Counted from the first letter of the stretch, positions 54,853 to 64,000 are shown. The stretch is 64,000 bases of DNA from Vibrio sp. RE86 (GCF_013114545.1 NZ_VTXI01000016.1:94352-158351), one strand, 5' to 3'. Notes: a model not told the origin generated them from the sequence alone. Program-made: numbers and translations.

Positions 54853-55809
54853 ATGAGGAAAAATGTTCGTGTCGTCACATGTAGTGACCAACGAAATCGA
54901 TATTTCGATCGATTTTCTAAAGAGATTAATATTGATGACATAAACGCTCTGATGGATCATCAATACTCGCGTAACTCACTCTTAGCTATGCGAAAAGATT
55001 GGAATCTATTTTCCATCTTTTGCCACGTAAAAGGTGTTAAAGCGCTTCCTGCCTCTACGACTGCAGTTCGATTATTCTTGGAAAAAGAATCTAAGAGCCG
55101 CAAATATGCCACCATTAAACGTTACGCCGTGACGCTAAGCCTTGTTCATCGAACACTAGGTTGTAATGACCCAACAACCTCGCTATCTGTCCAAACTCTC
55201 CTCTCAGACTTACGAGTCGCCAAAAAGAACGATGCATCGGTAACAAATCAGTTCACTAAAGATCATCTAGACGCCCTGTCTTTAAAACTTGAAAGCTCTG
55301 CGAAGGTAAGTGATTGTCGAGATTTGGCCATTTATCACCTTATGTTTGAGTGTATGTTGAAGCGTTCTGAGTTAAAGCAGCTTCTGTACTCGGATGTAAA
55401 CATTACTGGTGACGCCGTCACTATTTCACTAAAAGAACAACACTACTCTCTAGGTTCTCAAGCGTCAGCCTACGTCACTAAGTGGTTAGTACTTAGAGGA
55501 CAACACGACGGGCCTCTGTTTACCGCGATCGACAGGCACGGTTACCTCAACGACACTCCTCTCGATGACTCTTCAATCTATAGGATTATGCGTTCGGCTA
55601 GCGATAAATTACGACTAGACGTTAAGTTTTCAGGGCAGTCATTGCGTGTTGGTGCGGTCAATGAAATGGCTAAGAAAGGAGCCAAAGTTCAAGAGATACA
55701 GCGAGCTGGAAGATGGGTAAGTGCAGCGATGCCCTATCACTATATTGGTAATAAGGCTCGCTCTGAAGAAGAAAAAATTGTATTTAAACGCTTTAAGCCT
55801 TGGGATTAA
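54853..55809 (+). CDS. Orphan tyrosine recombinase-like protein
   Basis: The 318-residue protein has a SAM-like core-binding domain (about 25-125, with MDHQYSRNSLLAMRKDW) and a tyrosine-recombinase catalytic domain (about 140-310). The first Arg is in MLKRSELKQLLYSDV, the hairpin Lys in TISLKEQ, the second Arg in SGQSLRVGAV, a Trp in RAGRW and the Tyr in MPYHYIG. Box II reads QxxR: the usual His is Gln. It stands alone, with no att sites, excisionase or cargo visible. Its stop overlaps the ddlA stop (TTAA). Confidence 0.82.
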   Translation: MRKNVRVVTCSDQRNRYFDRFSKEINIDDINALMDHQYSRNSLLAMRKDWNLFSIFCHVKGVKALPASTTAVRLFLEKESKSRKYATIKRYAVTLSLVHRTLGCNDPTTSLSVQTLLSDLRVAKKNDASVTNQFTKDHLDALSLKLESSAKVSDCRDLAIYHLMFECMLKRSELKQLLYSDVNITGDAVTISLKEQHYSLGSQASAYVTKWLVLRGQHDGPLFTAIDRHGYLNDTPLDDSSIYRIMRSASDKLRLDVKFSGQSLRVGAVNEMAKKGAKVQEIQRAGRWVSAAMPYHYIGNKARSEEEKIVFKRFKPWD

Positions 55810-56798
55810 AGCGACGAACGTACACAGTTTGCTAAGAAATCAGCGAACTTATGGCCATTATTTTCAAGCATCTTCGGGAACATAGAGATAGGTGTCATAC
55901 CTGGGAATGTATTCACCTCATTGAGATAGATATCGCCACTCGGCGTTAAGAAGAAATCGATTCTAGACAGGTGACGAAGGCGCATTTGAGTAAAGACCTT
56001 GTGCGCACTGTCTTTAATTAACGCTAACTGCTCATCCGTTAAGTTTGATGCTACTACCTCAGTCGTTGAATGACTCGTTGCACTGTATTTTTCTTCGTAT
56101 GAATAGAAAGCGTCCGCTGGTGCAATCACCTCACCTGGTAGGCTTAAATGCAACTCACCTTCATATTCATAAGCTGCGACCTCTAGTTCTCTAGGTTTAA
56201 CGGCCTGTTCAACGAGAACTTGGTCTGAATACGTAAACGCATCATCCAGTGCTTTTTGAAGTTGTTCGATATCCGTTACCTTGTAACATCCAACTGAAGA
56301 GCCTTGACGGGCAGCTTTGACAAATACGCTTCCCCATTCGTTGAAAGCGTTGGCACTTAACTCAAACGCATTTCGATTGTTCTCTGACAAGAAAATGTAA
56401 GGCGTGTTTGGAATGCCTAGAGCGTCGTACCATAGTTTCGACGTGATCTTATTGAAGCTATTGGTACTCGCTTCTGGACCACAACCTAAATATGGTATTC
56501 CAGCTAGCTCAAGCATAGACTGAATATCACCAGTTTCACCTGGGAAGCCATGAATACAAGGGACAATAAAGTCTAGTTTCGTTGACTCGGTTTCACTGTT
56601 TAGCGTGCCTGAGTTAGTGTCTAAGTAAACCAGTTCATCATTTGTTGTATACCAACCATCTGACTTCATCTCTACGCGGATGACATCAAACCCAGGTGTT
56701 AGCGAGAGTTGCGATTGCAAAAAGCCTGCAGAAACAAGTGATACTTCGTGTTCAGACGAACCACCACCGCAAAGAAGAAGAATAGTTGTATTGGTCAT
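55806..56798 (-). CDS. ddlA: D-alanine--D-alanine ligase
   Basis: The 330-residue ATP-grasp enzyme starts ILLLCGGGSSEHEVSLVSA and has VFVKAARQGSSVGCYKV, the family block VPCIHGFPGETGDIQSMLEL, and C-terminal RIDFFLTPSGDIYLNEVNTFPGMTP (about 285-310). It makes the D-Ala-D-Ala dipeptide for peptidoglycan. Vibrios carry a second ddl (ddlB) in the division cluster. It matches V. cholerae VCA0572 in position. Its end overlaps the recombinase gene by four bases. Confidence 0.95.
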   Translation of the reverse strand: MTNTTILLLCGGGSSEHEVSLVSAGFLQSQLSLTPGFDVIRVEMKSDGWYTTNDELVYLDTNSGTLNSETESTKLDFIVPCIHGFPGETGDIQSMLELAGIPYLGCGPEASTNSFNKITSKLWYDALGIPNTPYIFLSENNRNAFELSANAFNEWGSVFVKAARQGSSVGCYKVTDIEQLQKALDDAFTYSDQVLVEQAVKPRELEVAAYEYEGELHLSLPGEVIAPADAFYSYEEKYSATSHSTTEVVASNLTDEQLALIKDSAHKVFTQMRLRHLSRIDFFLTPSGDIYLNEVNTFPGMTPISMFPKMLENNGHKFADFLANCVRSSL

Positions 56799-56923
56799 TA
56801 AGTGATCTTTCCGTGAAACAACAGAGGGATTGGTAAAACCATAATAATAAAAAGCGCTAACAGTTACACGATTTTCACCGGTGAATTACCGCATTACTGT
56901 TTGAATGCCTAGAAAATAGGCAT

Positions 56924-56950
56924 AAAAAAAGGGGCTGAGCCCCCTTTTTA
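56924..56950 (-). terminator. Terminator of the SPOR lipoprotein gene
   Basis: GGGGCT / AGCCCC core with flanking A run and T run (56924-56950), giving a long stem; the T run follows the gene on the minus strand. Confidence 0.88.
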
Positions 56951-56960
56951 AACAATTTTA

Positions 56961-57536
56961 TTAATTCAGCTTGTTAAGCGTTGGGTATTGAGAGTTTTTA
57001 ATTGCATCAATACTCTTCACGAACGGCTTAAGAGTTTGGAACTCGTTAGGCAATTCGCTGATCGCTTTTTTCGCATCTGTGCGTGTCGCGTAGTCACCGT
57101 ATAATACTGTGTACCACTTAGTGCCGTTCACGACTTTGTAGTTTTCCCAGATTGGCTGGTTGTCACGTGGAAGCTTGCGTGCGAAGTGGTCCACTTTAGT
57201 CTGCGAACCGACAGCGACTACTTGAATAGTGAAGCCGTAGCGTGGATTCATCGCCGTTTGCTTGGCAGTAGGTGGAATGATCGCTACTGCAGGCTTAGCT
57301 TGTGGCTGCATCTTAACAACTTGCTTCTCTTGAGTTGGAGACATCTTGACCACGTTGCTTTGAACGTTTTCTTCCGCAATGCCGTTAGTCATTCCTTGTT
57401 GTGATACAACAGGTTGTTCAACCTGAGGTGCTTTGTAATCCTCACGATAACTTTCTGAACTCACATCGGTAACGTAATCACTCGACACACACGCAGAAAG
57501 CACCACTGACAAGCCAACAATCGCAATTTTTTTCAT
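56961..57536 (-). CDS. SPOR-domain lipoprotein
   Basis: The 191-residue protein has a lipobox signal (MKKIAIVGLSVVLSAC, Cys16), a Gln/Pro/Val-rich linker (about 30-95) and a C-terminal SPOR domain (about 100-180; YGFTIQVVAVGSQTKVDHFA, and KVVNGTKWYTVLYGDYATRT), which binds denuded glycan strands at the septum. Outer-membrane lipoprotein likely (residue after Cys is Val, not Asp). Single gene with its own terminator. Confidence 0.88.
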   Translation of the reverse strand: MKKIAIVGLSVVLSACVSSDYVTDVSSESYREDYKAPQVEQPVVSQQGMTNGIAEENVQSNVVKMSPTQEKQVVKMQPQAKPAVAIIPPTAKQTAMNPRYGFTIQVVAVGSQTKVDHFARKLPRDNQPIWENYKVVNGTKWYTVLYGDYATRTDAKKAISELPNEFQTLKPFVKSIDAIKNSQYPTLNKLN

Positions 57537-57752
57537 GAAATCTTCAAAAGCCTTAACTAAATATTACTGTAAATCATGCCGTTAGATAGGCATAGAATCA
57601 ACCCAACATTTTAATTATATATCAATACACTGTGACACAAGGCACAAACTTCACTACTCCCTCAGTGATCTGCCTAAAACTACATCACAATCGCACAGTA
57701 TTTTCCCTATAGGTTGGTTACGATTGCTGTAATGTCCGCTTAGGAGAACGCT

Positions 57753-60437
57753 ATGAGTCATCTGAACCACCTATTGAAACCACGTTCTGTTGCTGTCATC
57801 GGTGCATCCATGAAGCCTATGCGAGCTGGCAACATCGTGATGAAGAATCTACTTCATGGTGGCTTTGAGGGTGCAATAATGCCGGTAACACCAAAGTACT
57901 CTTCTGTGTGTGGTGTACTGGCATACAACTCTATCGACCAGCTCCCTATCGTTCCCGACGTTGCCATCCTTTGTACTCACGCCAAATATAATCAAACGCT
58001 ATTCCAACAATTAGCTGAGAAGCAGGTTAAGTCGGTTATCGTTCTTTCCGCTGATATGCATTTTGCTAACGAAGATGGTGAGAGTATTCAAGCTGCGTGC
58101 TTCGAAATCGCGAAGCAAAATGGTATGCGTATACTCGGCCCTAATAGCTTGGGTTTGATATTACCATGGGTGAACTTTAACGCTTCGTTTTCTCCAGTCA
58201 CGGCTGAAAAAGGTAAGATCGCATTTATATCTCAATCTGCAGCGATGTGTACCACTATTCTCGATTGGGCGAATGACAAGAACATTGGATTTTCTGCCTT
58301 TATCTCATTAGGTAACGCACTCGACATCGACTTTTCAGATCTACTTGATCATCTAAGTACTGATTCTCATACCGAAGCAATACTGTTATATGTCGATACG
58401 ATTAAAGACGCTCGGCGTTTTATGTCAGCCGCTCGTGCAGCCTCTCGTAACCGGCGAATTCTCGTATTAAAAGGTGGGCGAACTGCTGCAGGGAGAGTCG
58501 CAGCCAGAGCCCATACTGGTGGCGATGACACATTAGACATCATTTACGATTCAGCGATAAGACGTACAGGGATGCTGCGAGTAAAGAACTCTCACGAACT
58601 ATTTGCAGCAGTTGAAACCTTAACTCATTCTGTTCCATTAAGGGGTGAACGCCTTGCGATAATAACCAATGGCGGCGGCCCCGCTATTATGGCTGTTGAT
58701 ACCCTACTCGACCGAGGGGGAAAGCTAGCCGAACTATCAGAGCAATCTCTTGATAAGCTCAGTGCCATTTTGCCCCCGAGTTGGAGCTACAATAACCCAA
58801 TCGATATGGTTGGCGACGCGGACCATTCACGCTACGTCGATACGCTTAATGCATTAATGGATACTGATTGTGCAGATGCAATATTGATCATGCACAGTCC
58901 TTCAGCGGTGGCGCATTCGGAGCAGACAGCACAAGCCGTTGTCGATGCAATTAAAGCTCACCCTAGGCATAAAAGATTTAATATTCTGACTAACTGGTCT
59001 GGTGAACTTACCGCAAAGCCAGCGCGTGACATCTTTACGCAATCAGGCATCCCTACGTATCGCACACCGGAAAGTGCGGTTGTCGCATTCATGCACTTAG
59101 TTGAGTATCGCCGTAACCAGAAACAGTTAATGGAGACACCAACGACAGCAGAACCGGTTCATATTGCTGAACTAAAAGAGGCCAATAATTGGATTGAAGA
59201 TAAATTACTGGATAAAAATACAGTATCGCTAGATACCCATCAAATTGGACCTTTTTTGCGCTGTTTCAATTTCAATGTTTTGCCAACCTGGATCGCTTCT
59301 GATTCAAGTGAAGCAGTGCACGTTGCAGAACAAATTGGGTACCCGGTGGCGGTCAAACTGAGGTCTCCTGACATAGCGCATAAGTCTGATGTTCAAGGGG
59401 TGATGCTCAACTTACGAAATAGTCACGAAGTTGCCAATGCGTCGGACGCGATTCTCGACAGAACGAAACTTTCTTATCCATCAGCACACATCCACGGCTT
59501 ACTGGTACAAGGTATGGCTAAATTAGCTGGCGGTGAGGAAATACGAATCAAGGTTAAACACGATGAAACGTTTGGCCCGGTTATCTTGTTAGGCCAAGGC
59601 GGATCTGAGTGGGATGAATCCATTGACGCCGCATCCGCACTGCCCCCACTAAATATGGCTTTGGCACGGTATCTCATAGTTCGTGCAATAAAAAATGGCA
59701 AGATCAGACCCCAAAAACTTCCAGAACCAATGGACATCCATGGTCTGTCTGAGCTACTTGTTCGCATCTCCCAAATGGTGGTTGACTGCCCACAAGTACA
59801 TGAACTGGATATTCATCCAGTACTCGCTAATGGTTCTAACTTTACCATCATAGACGCGGATTTAATCTTAAAACGATATGAGGGTGATGCTCAGCAGCGG
59901 CTTGCTATTCGTCCTTATCCTGTAGAGTACGAGGAACTCATCACGCTCAAAGATGGTGAGGAAGTGTTACTGCGCCCTATTCTTCCTGAGGATGAGCCCG
60001 ATCACGCTGCTTTTATCAACAACGTTTCTAAAGAGGATCTCTACAAACGATTCTTTAGTGATGTTGGCGAGTTCAATCACGAGGCGTTAGCGAACCTCAC
60101 TCAAATCGATTATGACCGCGAGATGGCTTTTGTCGCAGTCAGCCAAACACGCAGCGGTTCTCCAATTATTGGCGTATCGAGAGCACTAATTAATCCCGAA
60201 AATACCGATGCAGAGTTTGCGATATTGATACGTTCTGATTTAAAAGGGAATGGTCTCGGTAAAGTCTTGATGACCAAGATTATCGAATATTGTCGACATA
60301 AGGGTACTGAACAAATGTCAGGTATGACTATGCCTACAAACCGTGGGATGTTGATGCTTGCTCAAAAGCTAGGATTTGAACTTGATGTCCAGTTTGAAGA
60401 TGGTACAGCAGACATGAGACTGCCTTTGAACGTATAA
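57753..60437 (+). CDS. patZ: Bifunctional acyl-CoA synthetase / GNAT acetyltransferase PatZ (Pka)
   Basis: The 894-residue protein has a CoA-binding domain (about 1-130; RSVAVIGASMKPMRAGN), the succinyl-CoA-ligase-like domain (about 145-290, IAFISQSAAMCTTILDW), an ATP-grasp region (about 480-700; YPVAVKLRSPDIAHKSDVQG) and a C-terminal GNAT domain (about 735-890; RSDLKGNGLGKVLMTKIIEY). This is the layout of Salmonella Pat / E. coli PatZ, which acetylates lysines of acetyl-CoA synthetase and other enzymes. The synthetase half is usually inactive in Pat. Shine-Dalgarno AGGAGA precedes the ATG. Confidence 0.93.
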   Translation: MSHLNHLLKPRSVAVIGASMKPMRAGNIVMKNLLHGGFEGAIMPVTPKYSSVCGVLAYNSIDQLPIVPDVAILCTHAKYNQTLFQQLAEKQVKSVIVLSADMHFANEDGESIQAACFEIAKQNGMRILGPNSLGLILPWVNFNASFSPVTAEKGKIAFISQSAAMCTTILDWANDKNIGFSAFISLGNALDIDFSDLLDHLSTDSHTEAILLYVDTIKDARRFMSAARAASRNRRILVLKGGRTAAGRVAARAHTGGDDTLDIIYDSAIRRTGMLRVKNSHELFAAVETLTHSVPLRGERLAIITNGGGPAIMAVDTLLDRGGKLAELSEQSLDKLSAILPPSWSYNNPIDMVGDADHSRYVDTLNALMDTDCADAILIMHSPSAVAHSEQTAQAVVDAIKAHPRHKRFNILTNWSGELTAKPARDIFTQSGIPTYRTPESAVVAFMHLVEYRRNQKQLMETPTTAEPVHIAELKEANNWIEDKLLDKNTVSLDTHQIGPFLRCFNFNVLPTWIASDSSEAVHVAEQIGYPVAVKLRSPDIAHKSDVQGVMLNLRNSHEVANASDAILDRTKLSYPSAHIHGLLVQGMAKLAGGEEIRIKVKHDETFGPVILLGQGGSEWDESIDAASALPPLNMALARYLIVRAIKNGKIRPQKLPEPMDIHGLSELLVRISQMVVDCPQVHELDIHPVLANGSNFTIIDADLILKRYEGDAQQRLAIRPYPVEYEELITLKDGEEVLLRPILPEDEPDHAAFINNVSKEDLYKRFFSDVGEFNHEALANLTQIDYDREMAFVAVSQTRSGSPIIGVSRALINPENTDAEFAILIRSDLKGNGLGKVLMTKIIEYCRHKGTEQMSGMTMPTNRGMLMLAQKLGFELDVQFEDGTADMRLPLNV

Positions 60438-60441
60438 AATT

Positions 60442-60470
60442 GGGGAGCACTTTTTGCTCCCCTTACTTTA
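60442..60470. terminator. Terminator between patZ and hupR
   Basis: 8-bp perfect stem GGGGAGCA / TGCTCCCC (60442-60449 with 60455-60462), loop CTTTT; convergent genes on both sides. Confidence 0.85.
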
Positions 60471-60471
60471 T

Positions 60472-61368
60472 TTAGACCTTAGCCGATTGTTTCCAATGTT
60501 TGATTAGGTATTGGATACACCAAGATTTAGCTTCACCAATCTTATTGCGCTTCCAAGCCAGAATAATATCAATCGGTTGATCGTCCGTATCAGTGATCTG
60601 CTTTAACTCACCGCTTTCAATCAGGTCGAGTGCTAGCTGTTTCGGTAAGGTGCCAATGCCCAGCCCGTTTTTTAGCGCATCAACTTTAGCCGCAAAATTC
60701 GTCACAGTAAGCCTTGGTTGACGATGAGCAATATTAACGCTGAGTGCGGGTTGTTCGCGAGCAGTGTCAGCTATAGCAATCACACGATATTTTTCACGTG
60801 CTTGGTCATCAAAATCGCCACTTCTTTTATGTACATAATGATCGGTTGCCGCAACCCAGATCATATCCATAGTACCGATTTTCTCTGCTTTAACGTCGTG
60901 AGGTAATGTGTCCATCTTAGGTGCGATCAATAAATCTGCCCTACCTGAGTTTAGAGCTTCCCAGCAGCCAGCCAATATCTCTTCTTGAAGCTTAATTCGT
61001 GTGGAACTGACGTTACCAAGGTCATTGACCAGATTAAAGAAGTTGCTAACTGGGATGATGCCGTCAAATGCGAGTGTAATATCCAGCTCCCATCCATTTG
61101 CTAATACACTTGCATCGTTAACTAACTTTTCAGTGGCGGCCAGTATCCCTCGTCCACGTTCTAAAATCAGTTTCCCTGCCTCTGTGAAGTTAGCTTTATG
61201 ACCTGAGCGATCAAAAATCATGATATCAAGGTCTTGCTCGAGTTTTTGAATCTGATAACTCAGCGAGGATGGTGCGCGATCAAGTTCATTAGCGGCTGCG
61301 GCAAAACTACCTCTCCTTTCAATGGCATCCAAAATATGAAGTGCTTCTAATGTTATTGGACTCTGCAC
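60472..61368 (-). CDS. hupR: LysR-family regulator HupR
   Basis: The 298-residue protein has a LysR helix-turn-helix (about 1-60; ALHILDAIERRGSFAAAANEL, PSSLSYQIQKLEQDL) and an effector domain. In Vibrio vulnificus, HupR is encoded divergently from the heme receptor gene hupA and activates it when hemin is present; here the divergent gene is hutA/hupA. By position it equals V. cholerae VCA0575. Confidence 0.85.
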   Translation of the reverse strand: MQSPITLEALHILDAIERRGSFAAAANELDRAPSSLSYQIQKLEQDLDIMIFDRSGHKANFTEAGKLILERGRGILAATEKLVNDASVLANGWELDITLAFDGIIPVSNFFNLVNDLGNVSSTRIKLQEEILAGCWEALNSGRADLLIAPKMDTLPHDVKAEKIGTMDMIWVAATDHYVHKRSGDFDDQAREKYRVIAIADTAREQPALSVNIAHRQPRLTVTNFAAKVDALKNGLGIGTLPKQLALDLIESGELKQITDTDDQPIDIILAWKRNKIGEAKSWCIQYLIKHWKQSAKV

Positions 61369-61539
61369 AACTCTCTTCCTTATTTATAATTCGCTTTAGT
61401 TTAGTGACATGCATCACACTTAATATCTATTAGTTGAACCTTTACAGTTGTTAACAGAATGTTTATCTAACTGTATTGTAAAGAATTTCTCAAGGTTAAG
61501 ACAATTTTGTTCCTACCGAACGACATAAACGCCAATGCA

Positions 61540-61558
61540 AACAATAGTAATTATCATT
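61540..61558. promoter_or_regulatory. Fur box upstream of hutA
   Basis: AACAATAGTAATTATCATT matches the 19-bp Fur consensus at about 15 of 18 specified positions, with the right half perfect. It lies 65 bases before the hutA ATG. Confidence 0.8.
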
Positions 61559-61622
61559 TAGATCCAATAGAATGCCGTCCGTTCAATGAAAAACCTATAT
61601 GGATTAAAAGGTAATAAATATA

Positions 61623-63863
61623 ATGTATAAGAAATCTCTATTGTCAGCTTCGATTGTTTTAGCGTTGACGTCAACTGCGTATGCCGAAGAGTATGCCCTA
61701 TTTGATGAAGTGGTGGTATCTGCAACGCGTACAGAGCAGCAGTTGGAAGATGTGGCTGCGTCTGTTTCTGTTGTAACTGAAGAGGACATTGATAAAACGC
61801 TCTCAAAAGATTTAGGCGATGTATTTCAATATACCCCTGGCGTTTCTGTAGAAACCGATAGCCGTCACGGTATTCAAGGTATCAACATTCGTGGCTTAGG
61901 TGGTAACCGCGTGAATATCCTTGTTGACGGTGTCTCTCAGCCTTCACGTTATGACTCGGGGTACTCTTTCCTACAATCTAGCCGAGTAATGACAGACACG
62001 GAGATGTTTAAGTCAGTAGAGATCGTAAAAGGTTCTGCATCAAGCTTATACGGTAGCGACGGCATTGCTGGTATCGCTGCATTCCAAACAAAAGATCCTT
62101 CAGACTTTGTATCAGACGAAAAGCAATTAGGTGGTTACGTAAAACTCGGGTACGCATCTGATACGAATGAATTTTCAGAATCTGTGGCATTAGCGAACAA
62201 GTTTGGTGATTTAGAAACCTTGGTTGCGTACACACGACGTGACGGCGAAGAAGTGGATAACTTCGGCACACCTGACGAGCAAGATTCATCAAGCGATAAC
62301 CTGTTAGTAAAAGCCCAGTACCAAATTAACGACGAAAACCGCATCGAACTTGTTGGTGAATATGGTAAAAAGCAAACTGAGACTCAACTAGAAAAGACTG
62401 GTCAAACATTTATTTCTGACTTTGGTGGCTTCCCCCCTTCATTCCGCATGGGTTTAGGTAACATCGAGTGGGACGAAAACTATGGTGATGATGAGTCAGA
62501 ACAAACACGACTTGGCTTTAAACACATCCTTGAAAAAGACATTAGCATTGCCGATAAGCTTGTGTGGGGCGTTGCAGGTATTAAAAAAGATGAAAATGGT
62601 AATACTCATCGAAATGGTCAGATCACATCGGTGAGCGCTATGTATCCTGGTTCGCCAACACCTGATGTACCTACTGGTGACGATGCGTTGCGTGCCGAAC
62701 ATAAAGATTACACGTACAACGAGAAAGCAGTTCAATTTGACGTCCAAGCAACTAAATATATTGAGACTGCAAGTGTCCAGCATACTTTGGTATATGGTGC
62801 GAACTATCAAACCAAAGATATTGAAAACCGCAATTTGACGCGCAACCTTATCGATAACACAGACAGTACAATTTTCTACCAACCGAATGCAGAAGAAACG
62901 CGTTACGGTGCATTTGTTCAAGACGAAATGCTATTACTGGGTGAAGCATTACGTCTAACACCTGGAGTTCGATTCGATAGCTTTGAGACTAAGCCTGATG
63001 TCACCACGGAAGGTATAGATCCTACAGTTAGCTATGACAAGCACTCTAGCTCTGCTGTTACTGGTCGTCTAGGTGCCGTTTACGAATTAACTAATGAGCT
63101 CAAGACGTTCGGTCAAATTTCTCAAGGCTTTAGAGCGCCTAGCTTCGACGAATTGTACTACTCGTATGATGGTGGTTCATCTTATGAAAACCGCCCTAAC
63201 CCACAGCTAGAAGCAGAAGAAAGTATCACGTACGAAATTGGATTCCGTCACAATACAGACATCACTTCTTCAGAAATTGCGTTCTACTACAGCGATTTTA
63301 CAAACTTTATCGACCATAAAGTAGTAGAAGAAGGTGCTACGAGCTCAGATCCAGATGTATACCAATACGTTAACGTTGATGAAGCCGTAATTAAAGGTGT
63401 CGAATTTGGTAACACACTGGACGTAAGTGCTGTAACTGGTGCGTTTGATGGTATTACTTCTCGCTTTGCGATTGCTTATACGCAAGGCGAAGATGGTAAC
63501 GGTAACGCACTTAATTCAATTGAACCATGGAACGCTGTGCTTGGCTTAAACTATGACGCTCCTCAGCAAAACTGGGGTACGAGTATTCAGCTAAGTTACA
63601 TCGCTAAAAAGTCGAACAGTGATTTGAATCTAGACGGCGACAATGGCGGTACAACCGATCAAGTAGAAAACCCTTCAGCTACAGTTGTTGACCTAACGGC
63701 ATACTACGTACCAGTGAAAGATCTGACGCTACGTGCGGGGTTGTTTAACGTAACTGATGAGAAGTACTGGGCGTGGAGTGATGTACGAGGTCGCACTGAG
63801 CTAGACCTTGATGAATCACAAGCAGGCCGTAATTGGGCAATCACTGCTAAGTACGAGTTCTAA
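61623..63863 (+). CDS. hutA: TonB-dependent heme/hemoglobin receptor HutA (HupA)
   Basis: The 746-residue receptor has a signal peptide (MYKKSLLSASIVLALTSTAYA), a TonB box (DEVVVSATRT), a plug domain (about 40-150; INIRGLGGNRVNILVDGV, EIVKGSASSLYGSDGIAG) and a 22-strand barrel ending EF. The heme-receptor FRAP and NPxL boxes are present (SQGFRAPSFDELY then ENRPNPQLEAEE). It takes heme from hemoglobin or free hemin across the outer membrane; periplasmic import genes (hutBCD) are not in this window. Preceded by a Fur box and AAGG Shine-Dalgarno, divergent from hupR. Confidence 0.92.
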   Translation: MYKKSLLSASIVLALTSTAYAEEYALFDEVVVSATRTEQQLEDVAASVSVVTEEDIDKTLSKDLGDVFQYTPGVSVETDSRHGIQGINIRGLGGNRVNILVDGVSQPSRYDSGYSFLQSSRVMTDTEMFKSVEIVKGSASSLYGSDGIAGIAAFQTKDPSDFVSDEKQLGGYVKLGYASDTNEFSESVALANKFGDLETLVAYTRRDGEEVDNFGTPDEQDSSSDNLLVKAQYQINDENRIELVGEYGKKQTETQLEKTGQTFISDFGGFPPSFRMGLGNIEWDENYGDDESEQTRLGFKHILEKDISIADKLVWGVAGIKKDENGNTHRNGQITSVSAMYPGSPTPDVPTGDDALRAEHKDYTYNEKAVQFDVQATKYIETASVQHTLVYGANYQTKDIENRNLTRNLIDNTDSTIFYQPNAEETRYGAFVQDEMLLLGEALRLTPGVRFDSFETKPDVTTEGIDPTVSYDKHSSSAVTGRLGAVYELTNELKTFGQISQGFRAPSFDELYYSYDGGSSYENRPNPQLEAEESITYEIGFRHNTDITSSEIAFYYSDFTNFIDHKVVEEGATSSDPDVYQYVNVDEAVIKGVEFGNTLDVSAVTGAFDGITSRFAIAYTQGEDGNGNALNSIEPWNAVLGLNYDAPQQNWGTSIQLSYIAKKSNSDLNLDGDNGGTTDQVENPSATVVDLTAYYVPVKDLTLRAGLFNVTDEKYWAWSDVRGRTELDLDESQAGRNWAITAKYEF

Positions 63864-63937
63864 AAACTAACCTAATAATCAAAAAGCCAGCGTAATGCTT
63901 AATGCTTGTAAGTTAAGAAGCATTTAATACCTTTTTG

Positions 63938-63972
63938 AAGGCCTAGTCGCGTAGCGACTGGGCCTTCTTTTT
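63938..63972 (+). terminator. Terminator downstream of hutA
   Basis: 13-bp stem AAGGCCTAGTCGC / GCGACTGGGCCTT (63938-63950 with 63954-63966, one wobble), loop GTA, then CTTTTT. Confidence 0.9.
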
Positions 63973-64000
63973 ACCGCTCGTGGATAACTTCTATCCCGCC

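Noticed and set aside
54853..55809. Superintegron or prophage boundary
   Set aside because: No attC/VCR-type repeats, cassettes, phage genes or direct repeats were found around the recombinase gene.

Overview
The window is a gene-dense stretch of a Vibrio genome with moderate-to-low GC. The gene order pntA-pntB-vxrA-vxrB-vxrC-vxrD-vxrE(yoaH-like)-SUI1-ddlA-patZ-hupR-hutA in the right-hand third is, from memory, that of Vibrio cholerae chromosome II around VCA0563-VCA0576. The presence of vctPDGC, fruBKA with cra, and modABC also fits a secondary chromosome, so I infer a chromosome II segment of a non-cholerae Vibrio. No rRNA, tRNA, insertion sequence, prophage or CRISPR array was seen.

Layout. 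1-3319: start of tesA, divergent from the ABC exporter pair ybbA-ybbP. 3320-3576: an intergenic region with a striking cluster of DnaA boxes. 3586-7471: an FAD oxidoreductase converging on the 5-oxoprolinase operon pxpABC. 7642-12132: an operon of a TonB-dependent receptor, a YfiR-like periplasmic protein and a membrane diguanylate cyclase. 12218-18153: galE, an M16-like protein without its zinc motif, a PAS-GGDEF-EAL phosphodiesterase, an orphan solute-binding protein and an S4 RNA-binding protein. 18267-21929: Fur-box-preceded vctPDGC catechol-siderophore import. 21991-25567: yqhD/yqhC and glgC, with a possible iron-regulated small RNA between yqhC and glgC. 25719-27620: a Cache-PAS-GGDEF cyclase. 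27831-32952: fructose PTS operon fruBKA divergent from cra, with three Cra operators. 33006-36052: a chemoreceptor, a small outer-membrane protein and a YgiW-type OB-fold protein. 36226-40253: cobQ followed directly by modABC. 40297-45077: a DUF3069-type protein, a REC-GGDEF response regulator, an outer-membrane barrel, a membrane GGDEF protein, and a ComFB-HlyU-family pair. 45388-52966: pntAB and the vxrABCDE cell-envelope stress operon. 53016-54052: a gene-poor kilobase with a frameshifted remnant. 54053-63863: SUI1-like factor, a DUF3319-type protein, an orphan tyrosine recombinase, ddlA, a SPOR lipoprotein, patZ, and the divergent hupR/hutA heme-uptake pair.

Three themes stand out. Iron and heme acquisition is represented by vctPDGC, hutA and the candidate small RNA. 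Cyclic-di-GMP signalling is dense: four GGDEF enzymes, one EAL enzyme and a ComFB-type candidate receptor lie within 35 kb. Envelope sensing appears in vxrABCDE, YfiR and the chemoreceptor. The most unusual signals are the DnaA-box cluster at 3322-3451, the vxrE Shine-Dalgarno sequence buried in a terminator-like hairpin at 52786-52813, the Fur-like palindrome plus terminator at 24244-24330, and the tyrosine recombinase lacking its box-II histidine at 54853-55809. Start codons were reassigned for several genes where a Shine-Dalgarno sequence, family alignment or signal peptide pointed to a downstream start; each is explained in its entry.
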